Origin: Lachnospiraceae bacterium
GTDB taxonomy: Bacteria; Bacillota; Clostridia; Lachnospirales; Lachnospiraceae
Length of the DNA stretch: 41,207 nt
Reading direction: 5' to 3'
Assembly (NCBI GenBank): GCA_021205305.1
Contig: JAJPXU010000048.1
Span: 1 to 41,207 of the forward strand
Below, piece by piece: positions 34,241 through 41,207 of this stretch. The notes under the pieces are model-generated. The model was not told the DNA's origin, made no database searches, and saw nothing but the letters and a program-made list of their open reading frames with translations. Numbering within the stretch: the stretch's first letter is position 1; the number at the start of each line of letters is the position of its first letter. The position numbers were made by a program, and so were the translations under genes.

Positions 34241-35638
34241 TTAGTACGCATTCTTATTAACAAACCCTTTGAATAACGTCATCGCCAGTATTTTTACATC
34301 CAGGCTCATCGTCCAGTTTTCAATGTAGTAAAGATCGTAGTCGATTCTTTTCCGGATGGAAGTATTTCCGCGGTAACCATGCACCTGCGCCCACCCGGTC
34401 ATGCCGGGCCGCACCTGGTGCTTGACCATATAACGCGGTATTTCCTCCCGGAACTTCTCTACATACTGAGGCCGCTCCGGCCTTGGACCTACCAGCGACA
34501 TATCCCCTTTTAATACATTAAAAAACTGCGGCATTTCATCAATGCTGGTGCGCCGGATAAATTTCCCCACGGGTGTCACGCGCGGGTCATTCCGCGTTGT
34601 CCAGCCGCGGCGCTCCTCCGCGTCCGTCTGCTGCTCCATAGAACGGAATTTGTACATACGAAACGGCTTATTGTGCAGGCCGACTCGTTCCTGCGAAAAG
34701 ATAATCGGCCCTTTCGAAGTGACTTTAATCGCCACCGCTGTCACCAACATAACCGGAGAAAACAAAACAATACAGAAAATCGAACCGATGATATCCACAA
34801 TCCGCTTCATCGTCGCACTGAACGTATTAGAAAGCGGGACATGGCGGATGTTAATCACGGGCAGCCCCAGAATATCCTCCGTATAAGGCTTTGTTGGAAT
34901 AATATTGCTGTAATCCGGAATAAATTTCGTGTGAACACCGGACTTTTCACACATTGCCACAATCCGCTCCAGCTTATAATACTCATTCAGGCCGACCGTA
35001 ATCGCGATCTCGTCCGGCGTATGATAAGTCAAAAGCGTATTCAGGCTGCCGATCGGTCCCAGCACTTCCACCCCCCTGTAGCGTGTCCCCTTCTCCGTAT
35101 CATCGCTGAGAATGCCAAGTATCTGATAGCCCCACTGCGGGTTCTGCACAATGCGGTCAATATACTCTTCTGCCGCGCGGCTGTAACCCACAAGCAGAAT
35201 ATATCTCTGATTCAGGCCCAACGAGCGGGCACGCATCAGCACCATCCGTACCAGATTGCGCTCCAGAATGGTCAGCGTCACATTCAGCACCAGAAAAACC
35301 GAAAGCAGCATACGGGAGACATCCATCTGTCGAATCAGGAAAAGTACCGCCATGGCCGCCAGGCCGCCGACCGCATTTGCTTTGATAATATTGCTGCCTT
35401 CCCGCCGTCTGCCTTCCAGACGATTCGGCACATACAGATTAAACGCGTAATAGAGTATCAAAAAAAATGGCACGATCGCAACAAGTGCCATCAGATAAAG
35501 TTCCCGCGGCAAAACGCCCATCCCCATGCGCCTTGAAACAGAAACCATGACATACCATCCCGTCATGTACGAGAAGATAATCACGAGCGCATCCAGTATG
35601 ACCTGAAGCCGGTTAAAATATTTTTCGTTTTCCTTCAA
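34241..35638 (-). CDS. Exopolysaccharide biosynthesis polyprenyl-phosphate sugar phosphotransferase (WcaJ/CpsE-like)
   Basis: C-terminal bacterial sugar transferase domain (SQERVGLHNKPFRMYKFRSM, RRTSIDEMPQFFNVLKGDMSLVGPRPERPQYVEKF, VRPGMTGWAQVHGYRGNTS) with N-terminal TM region. Confidence 0.95.
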   Translation of the reverse strand: MKENEKYFNRLQVILDALVIIFSYMTGWYVMVSVSRRMGMGVLPRELYLMALVAIVPFFLILYYAFNLYVPNRLEGRRREGSNIIKANAVGGLAAMAVLFLIRQMDVSRMLLSVFLVLNVTLTILERNLVRMVLMRARSLGLNQRYILLVGYSRAAEEYIDRIVQNPQWGYQILGILSDDTEKGTRYRGVEVLGPIGSLNTLLTYHTPDEIAITVGLNEYYKLERIVAMCEKSGVHTKFIPDYSNIIPTKPYTEDILGLPVINIRHVPLSNTFSATMKRIVDIIGSIFCIVLFSPVMLVTAVAIKVTSKGPIIFSQERVGLHNKPFRMYKFRSMEQQTDAEERRGWTTRNDPRVTPVGKFIRRTSIDEMPQFFNVLKGDMSLVGPRPERPQYVEKFREEIPRYMVKHQVRPGMTGWAQVHGYRGNTSIRKRIDYDLYYIENWTMSLDVKILAMTLFKGFVNKNAY

Positions 35639-35676
35639 ACGTCAGTGCCTCCCCTTAGCAATCCCGGCAGGAATCC

Positions 35677-36645
35677 TTACATCAGCCTGCGGAACAGATT
35701 GACCCACAATTCTATCTGTATCCGGCCGTAATGCTTCAGATTTTTTCGCTGAAACCTCACTTTTTTCTCCCGGCAGCAAAGCGCCTTTCCCGCGCTAAGC
35801 CCCCTGACATACTCCCTCAGATACCCCTTCTGGGCAAAAAAAAGCATTTTTATCAGAAATCCGGCCAACAGAAGCGGAAAATTCAATACAATCTGCGGCC
35901 AGGGCATATTTTTGTAAATCAGATAAATACTATTGCGCGAAGAATAGCGAATCTTGAACTCGTTGTACGGAGAACCGCTCGTCGCACTACCCACATGCCG
36001 AACCACGGCTTTCGGTGCGTAGTAATTGTGGTAGCCCGCAATCCTCGCGCGATAAGCAACGTCCGTATCCTCCAGATAGGCGAAATGCGTCTCATCAAAC
36101 AAGCCTATCTCCTCAAAAACTTCTTTGCGGTAGATCGCCGCGGCCGCGCAGGAAGCGAAAATCTCCCGCTCCTTTTCATACCGTGCGGCAGGCTTTCCTT
36201 TCCCGAGAGCGTAAGCCCAGCCAAAGGCACAGTAATAATCGCCCGCATTATCCATCCGCTCCGGATCATTCATCTGCACCATCTTTGCCGCACAGGAAAA
36301 TGTCTGTGCCGCAGCCTCTTTCCGCGGTGCCTCTATCGCCCGCACCAGTTCCTCCACAAAGCTCTCGTCACAGACGGTGTCATTATTCAGAAGAATCACA
36401 TAGGGCGTCTGGCTCAGCCGGATTCCCTCATTGACCGCACGGCAAAATCCTTCATTGCGGTCAAACCGGCAAACGGCCACTTCCGGGTAATGGGTCTCTA
36501 CAAACTCCACACTCGCATCCTCTGAGCCATTGTCTATCAAAACAACCGAAAAATCCTGCCTGCTCTGTATCATCAGAGAATCCAGGCACGGCCCGAGATA
36601 CTGCATCCCGTTATAGTTCGGTATCACGATTGTTGCAATCTGCAT
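35677..36645 (-). CDS. Glycosyltransferase family 2
   Basis: IVIPNYNGMQYLGPCLDSLMIQS, VILLNNDTVCDESFVEELV, FLFDETHFAYLEDTDVAYRARIAGYH-like C-terminus. Confidence 0.93.
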   Translation of the reverse strand: MQIATIVIPNYNGMQYLGPCLDSLMIQSRQDFSVVLIDNGSEDASVEFVETHYPEVAVCRFDRNEGFCRAVNEGIRLSQTPYVILLNNDTVCDESFVEELVRAIEAPRKEAAAQTFSCAAKMVQMNDPERMDNAGDYYCAFGWAYALGKGKPAARYEKEREIFASCAAAAIYRKEVFEEIGLFDETHFAYLEDTDVAYRARIAGYHNYYAPKAVVRHVGSATSGSPYNEFKIRYSSRNSIYLIYKNMPWPQIVLNFPLLLAGFLIKMLFFAQKGYLREYVRGLSAGKALCCREKKVRFQRKNLKHYGRIQIELWVNLFRRLM

Positions 36646-38525
36646 TATTTTCCTTTTCTCTCATTGCTCCGCAGTGAATAATTCCATTTGCTCAGAGAAA
36701 GATTCCGATTGTAATACGGATCCCCCTCTTTCAAAATCCGAATCCACCGTGTGCGCATATACTCAATCTCCGTCTGGAAGCGCCTTGCTTTCGCCTCGGT
36801 GTCTTCCGTACCGCGTGTCTTTGACTCATAATGGTAAAGCTCCGCGTAAGGGTCATACACAATCAGGTAACCTGCCTCGCGCAGCCGCAGGCAAAAATCC
36901 ACATCATTAAATGCAATCGCCAGACGCTCCTCAAAACCGCCCACCGCATCGAACGCTTCCCTTTTGATCATCATACAGGCTGCGGTCACAGCACTCAAAT
37001 CCTGCTGAAGCGACTCACGGTGCATATAACCGGTATGTCCGCGCTTCATATCCACAAACACACTGCCTGCCACTCCGCCGATGCCAATGATAATGCCGGC
37101 GTGCTGAATCGTATCATCCGGATAGTACAAAAGCGCTCCCGCCGCGCCGGTACCCGGACGTTGGCAATGCCCCAATAGCTCCGTCATCCAGTCCGGAGAG
37201 ATCACTTCAATATCATTATTCAGGCAAAGAATGTACTCTCCTTTTGCGTGCTGGATTCCAAAATTATTGATCGCGGAATAATTGAATTCCCTGTCCCAAT
37301 ATACAACATGAACGCCATTTCGTCCATCTATTTCTTTATAATACTCGAAAATTTCACAAGTTTCGCTGTTGTTTTCTACAATAATAATCTCATAATTTTT
37401 CCAGGTAGTCTTCTCAAATATTGAGGTCAGGCACTTCCTGAGCGTCTCCGTTTCATCCTTATTCGGAATCACAACAGAAACCAATGGCTCCCCCTGTACC
37501 GGATATTTCACGCGGTAACAGCCAAAATCCTTTTTGCGGGAAACCTCACCCGCAAGCCCCACACGCGCCAGATGCGCCTCGATTGCCCGCTTCCCGGACT
37601 CATAAGCATACGCTTTGCTGATCGGGTTGTCCGCCGTCGACTGCGCGGAAATCCGCCAGTGATACAGAATACGGGGAACATGGCAGATCCCATCTGCAGT
37701 TTCCGTGCACCGCAGGATAAAATCATAATCCTGCGCACCCTCATAGCGGGCGTCCAGACCGCCAACCCGCTCGTACAGGCTCCTCGCAAACACAAGGAAG
37801 TGGCAGATATAATTATTGGACCGCAGCAGATCCGGAGAAAAATCCGGCTTCAGGTTCGGCTGAAAATGCCGGCTCAGATCCGACTCTACCTTGTCTTCAT
37901 CCGTATAGAGAAGCTCAGGCTTCCTGCCGGCCGCTTTCTCTTCCCGCGTGATCGCCGACGCAATCTCGTAGAGTGCATCCGGAGCCAGCAAATCATCGTG
38001 ATCCAGAAGACCAATATAGGCGCCCTCCGCCATCTGCAGCGCCGCATTCGTGTTACCCGCAATCCCCTGATTCTCCGCCAGCGTCTTTACATGAATCCGC
38101 GTATCCTCTGCATAGGATAAAAGCGCACGCGAAAGCTTCTCATCCTCCGGGCTGCCATTTACCAGACAGAGCTCCCAGTGCGGATAAGACTGCTGCCTCA
38201 CAGAATCAATCATCTGCTCCAGATACGGCAAAGGCGTCCGGTACAGCGGTACCACAATGCTGATTGGCAGCGGCTGCTTCCATCTTTGTGTCCGCTGACG
38301 CTCCAGCTCTGTCTCACTTGCCCGGTGCTGTTCATACCAGGGCTCGTAAGGCACTTCCTCCGGCTCAATCCGGTCGCTTAAACGAATCAGGAACTCCTTC
38401 AGGCCAAAGTGCTGAAGATACTTGATGCCTTTTTTTATTGTATAAAAATTCAGTTTTCGGATCAGTCTGGATACTGTACTCGACACTGTAGGTTCTCCGT
38501 CTCTATTTTTATCTGCTATTTTCAT
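36645..38525 (-). CDS. Glycosyltransferase with two GT2 domains
   Basis: SIVVPLYRTPLPYLEQMIDSVRQQSYPHWEL...LLDHDDLL and SVVIPNKDETETLRKCLTSIFEKTTWKNYEIIIVENNS...CLNNDIEVI; start at ATG 38525 because the track extension to 38570 lies in a repeat. Confidence 0.92.
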   Translation of the reverse strand: MKIADKNRDGEPTVSSTVSRLIRKLNFYTIKKGIKYLQHFGLKEFLIRLSDRIEPEEVPYEPWYEQHRASETELERQRTQRWKQPLPISIVVPLYRTPLPYLEQMIDSVRQQSYPHWELCLVNGSPEDEKLSRALLSYAEDTRIHVKTLAENQGIAGNTNAALQMAEGAYIGLLDHDDLLAPDALYEIASAITREEKAAGRKPELLYTDEDKVESDLSRHFQPNLKPDFSPDLLRSNNYICHFLVFARSLYERVGGLDARYEGAQDYDFILRCTETADGICHVPRILYHWRISAQSTADNPISKAYAYESGKRAIEAHLARVGLAGEVSRKKDFGCYRVKYPVQGEPLVSVVIPNKDETETLRKCLTSIFEKTTWKNYEIIIVENNSETCEIFEYYKEIDGRNGVHVVYWDREFNYSAINNFGIQHAKGEYILCLNNDIEVISPDWMTELLGHCQRPGTGAAGALLYYPDDTIQHAGIIIGIGGVAGSVFVDMKRGHTGYMHRESLQQDLSAVTAACMMIKREAFDAVGGFEERLAIAFNDVDFCLRLREAGYLIVYDPYAELYHYESKTRGTEDTEAKARRFQTEIEYMRTRWIRILKEGDPYYNRNLSLSKWNYSLRSNERKGK

Positions 38526-38537
38526 TTTGATGCCTAG

Positions 38538-38587
38538 TTTAGAACAGCAAGCCGCAGACCGCCTTTTCATTTTGATGCTGTTCTGAA
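38538..38587. repeat. 50-bp palindromic repeat, same family as 29520-29620
   Basis: rc reads ttcagaacagcatcaaaatgaaaaggcggtctgcggcttgctgttctaaa; shares both termini with the 29520-29620 repeat. Confidence 0.75.
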
Positions 38588-38833
38588 CTGTTTACACATT
38601 TTAGCATATCCTTAAAAAGCTGTAAACCTGTAAAAGACTTTCTGTTATTTCCTCTTGAGAGATTTTTGCGACTATGGTAGAATCAGGGAAGTGCAGCTGC
38701 AGCGGATGAGATTTCCGGCGGCGTTCGCCCGAACAGCCATTTGGGAATACAATGTTTCGGCTTGCTGCAGTCATATGATTCGAGCAGCAAAAAGGTTCGA
38801 ATACATCCTATCAGAAATCAGGAGACAAAAAAA

Positions 38834-39397
38834 ATGGGAAAAATTACAGTAGAAACTTGTGAAATCGATGGCCTGAAGGTAATCACCCCGACCGTTTTCG
38901 GGGATGCGCGAGGCTATTTTATGGAAACTTATAACTACAATGATTTTGCGGCGGCAGGAATTGATCTGACCTTTGTCCAGGACAACCAGTCTTCCTCCCG
39001 CAAGGGCGTGCTCCGCGGCCTGCATTTTCAGATTCACCATCCGCAGGACAAGCTGGTGCGCGTCGTAGCGGGTGAAGTGTTTGACGTGGCCGTCGACCTG
39101 CGTCCGGGATCTGCGACCTACGGGAAATGGTTCGGCGTCCTGCTTTCCGCGGAAAATAAAAAGCAGTTCTTTATCCCGAAGAATTTCGCGCATGGCTTTG
39201 TGGTCCTCTCCGACCAGGCGGAATTTACTTACAAATGCACAGACTTTTATCATCCCAATGACGAGGGCGGCATCGCGTGGAACGATCCTGAGATCGGCGT
39301 AAAGTGGCCCATTCCGGAAGGCATGGAGCTGACACTCTCTGAAAAAGACCAGAAATGGGGATCTTTCTCGGAGTACACAGCCAGCCGTGGTTTATAG
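38834..39397 (+). CDS. rfbC: dTDP-4-dehydrorhamnose 3,5-epimerase
   Basis: FGDARGYFMETYNYNDF, FVQDNQSSSRKGVLRGLHFQ, GEVFDVAVDLRPGSATYGKW, FIPKNFAHGFVVLS; RBS caggag upstream. Confidence 0.97.
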   Translation: MGKITVETCEIDGLKVITPTVFGDARGYFMETYNYNDFAAAGIDLTFVQDNQSSSRKGVLRGLHFQIHHPQDKLVRVVAGEVFDVAVDLRPGSATYGKWFGVLLSAENKKQFFIPKNFAHGFVVLSDQAEFTYKCTDFYHPNDEGGIAWNDPEIGVKWPIPEGMELTLSEKDQKWGSFSEYTASRGL

Positions 39398-39433
39398 TAT
39401 TCTGTACGTAAGGAAAAGGCGCCCTATTATAAT

Positions 39434-40258
39434 ATGAAGAAAGAACGTTTTAAACTTCCAAAGGATCTGTATAAAAACAGACGCCTGCTGACAAAAATGG
39501 CGAAAAATGACCTCCGCAACCGTTTCGCGGGGTCTTATTTCGGTACGGTCTGGGCCTTTATCCAGCCCATTGTGACGATTCTGGTCTATTATTTTGTGTT
39601 TGGCGTAGCCATGCGCGGAGGAAGTTCCGCAGAAGGCGGGACACCTTTTGTCCTGTATCTGGTAGCCGGAATCATTCCCTGGCTTTTTTTCCAGGAAGGT
39701 CTTACCAATTCGACCAACTCCTTTCTGGAATACAGCTATCTGGTAAAAAAGGTTGTGTTTGACATCGACATCCTGCCGATGGTAAAACTGCTCTCAGCGA
39801 CCGTGGTTCACTGCTTCTTCATCCTGTTCGTGATTATTTTGTTCGGATGCTATGGCTACTTTCCATCGGTCTATTATCTGGAGCTGATCTACTATGCGCT
39901 CTGCCTGTTTCTTCTGATCCTGGCTTTCGCGTATATCACCAGTTCCGTGGTCATTTTCTTTCGGGATCTCTCACAGATCGTCTCCATTGTACTGCAGGTC
40001 GGCGTCTGGCTGACCCCAATCATGTGGGAAGAAAGTATGCTCAGCTCCTACTCCTGGGGGCCGACTGCCCTTAAGATCCTGAGACTGAATCCGGTCTATT
40101 ATATTGTACACGGCTACCGGAACGCTCTGATCAGCAAACGCTGGTTTTTTGAGGATCCGCTTTGGACACTCTATTTCTGGGTATTTCTGGCCGCAAGTTT
40201 CGCGATCGGCACCTGGGTATTCAACCGGCTAAAAGGACATTTCGCGGACGTGCTGTAA
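39434..40258 (+). CDS. ABC-2 type polysaccharide/polyol-phosphate export permease (Wzm/TagG-like)
   Basis: RNRFAGSYFGTVWAFIQPIVTILVYYFVFGVAMR, PVYYIVHGYRNALI. Confidence 0.93.
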   Translation: MKKERFKLPKDLYKNRRLLTKMAKNDLRNRFAGSYFGTVWAFIQPIVTILVYYFVFGVAMRGGSSAEGGTPFVLYLVAGIIPWLFFQEGLTNSTNSFLEYSYLVKKVVFDIDILPMVKLLSATVVHCFFILFVIILFGCYGYFPSVYYLELIYYALCLFLLILAFAYITSSVVIFFRDLSQIVSIVLQVGVWLTPIMWEESMLSSYSWGPTALKILRLNPVYYIVHGYRNALISKRWFFEDPLWTLYFWVFLAASFAIGTWVFNRLKGHFADVL

Positions 40259-40289
40259 AAGGAAAAGGATAAGAAAGGCAGGTATTCTT

Positions 40290-41207
40290 TTGGATAATCA
40301 GTTTGCAATCCGTGTGGATCAGGTCAGCAAGGTCTACAAACTCTATAATAAGCCCTCTGACCGTTTAAGAGACGGACTGGGGCTCACCCGCAAAAAACGC
40401 TACCGGGAACACCGCGCACTGGATCAGGTAAGTTTCACCGTACAGGAAGGGGAGACCGTCGGGATTATCGGCGTAAATGGTTCCGGAAAATCTACCATTC
40501 TGAAAATTATCACCGGCGTCCTCACTCCGACGGAGGGTTCCGTCACAGTAAACGGGCGCATCTCCGCTCTTCTGGAATTGGGAGCAGGCTTTAATATGGA
40601 GTACACTGGCATTGAAAATGTCTACCTGAACGGCTCCATGCTTGGCTTTACAGATGAAGAGATCGAGCAGCGTCTTCCGGAAATCCTGCGTTTCGCGGAC
40701 ATTGGTGACTTTGTGCATCAGCCGGTAAAGACCTATTCCAGCGGTATGTTTGTGCGTCTGGCTTTCGCGGTTGCCATCAATATTGACCCGGAAATCCTGA
40801 TCGTCGACGAGGCGCTTTCGGTCGGCGATGTATTTTTTCAGGCCAAATGCTACCACAAATTCGAAGAATTCAAAAAACAGGGAAAGACCATCCTCTTTGT
40901 CAGCCATGATCTGAGCAGCATCAGCAAATACTGTGACCGCGTGATTGTGCTGAACCAGGGAACAAAGCTGGATGAGGGAAAGCCGAAAGCCATGGTTGAT
41001 CTCTATAAACGTCTCCTGGTCCACCAGGAAGGAGAGCCGCCGCAGGGAACCGCAGAGCAAAACACAAAAGCCTGGAAACAGTCCATTGAAGTTAACCCGG
41101 AGCTTTTGGAATACGGAGAAAAACAGGCCGAAATCATTGATTTTGCTGTGACAGACGGCCGCGGTATGCTGACCAATACCGTCGAAAAAGGCAAGATCTG
41201 CACCATC
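40290..41207 (+). CDS. Polysaccharide ABC transporter ATP-binding protein (Wzt/TagH-like), truncated by window end
   Basis: TTG start (LDNQFAIRVDQVSKVYKLYNKPSDRL), GVNGSGKST, KTYSSGMFVRLAFAVAINIDPEILIVDEALSVGD; frame open to 41207. Confidence 0.93.
   Translation, partial: MDNQFAIRVDQVSKVYKLYNKPSDRLRDGLGLTRKKRYREHRALDQVSFTVQEGETVGIIGVNGSGKSTILKIITGVLTPTEGSVTVNGRISALLELGAGFNMEYTGIENVYLNGSMLGFTDEEIEQRLPEILRFADIGDFVHQPVKTYSSGMFVRLAFAVAINIDPEILIVDEALSVGDVFFQAKCYHKFEEFKKQGKTILFVSHDLSSISKYCDRVIVLNQGTKLDEGKPKAMVDLYKRLLVHQEGEPPQGTAEQNTKAWKQSIEVNPELLEYGEKQAEIIDFAVTDGRGMLTNTVEKGKICTI

Noticed and set aside
40365-41060. 231-aa - strand ORF
   Set aside because: Antisense to the clearly recognisable ABC ATPase that starts at TTG 40290.

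Overview
The window is a ~41.2 kb chromosomal segment with Firmicutes (Clostridia/Lachnospiraceae-like) character; this assignment rests on gene content and AGGAGG-type ribosome-binding sites, not on a database search. Genes, left to right: ECF transporter core (ecfT, two ecfA); a maltose/maltodextrin-type locus (LacI regulator, malQ, two permeases, solute-binding protein); a GNAT protein; a LytTR/GHKL two-component system; tRNA-Met and tRNA-Val; a PAP2-family protein; a degenerate RAYT-like protein; a CapA/Big2 protein; purL; a BspA-like LRR surface protein; a preQ1-riboswitch/QueT unit; an HPr-like protein; rpoD; an enlarged clpX; an HtrA protease; and an exopolysaccharide locus (GT2 enzymes, LCP protein, polyprenyl-P sugar transferase, rfbC, ABC-2 exporter). 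The strongest unexplained signal is a 264-bp non-coding element present twice (13143-13406 and 27460-27723). The copies appear identical by eye, and each is flanked by its own different 13-bp direct repeat (target-site duplication). Each is inserted at the stop-codon end of a gene in the same relative orientation; one insertion replaced the original stop codon of the PAP2 gene. The element contains about five copies of a GTGGAAAT-N-TTACT-like motif, three of them at an exact 60-bp spacing. Other signals: a RAYT-like gene that has lost its HUH motif beside a 79-bp palindromic tandem array; several families of intergenic hairpins, including one with a conserved AGT triloop, conserved flank and covarying variable stems; a 156-bp MITE-like long inverted repeat; and an in-frame TGA splitting the LCP gene.
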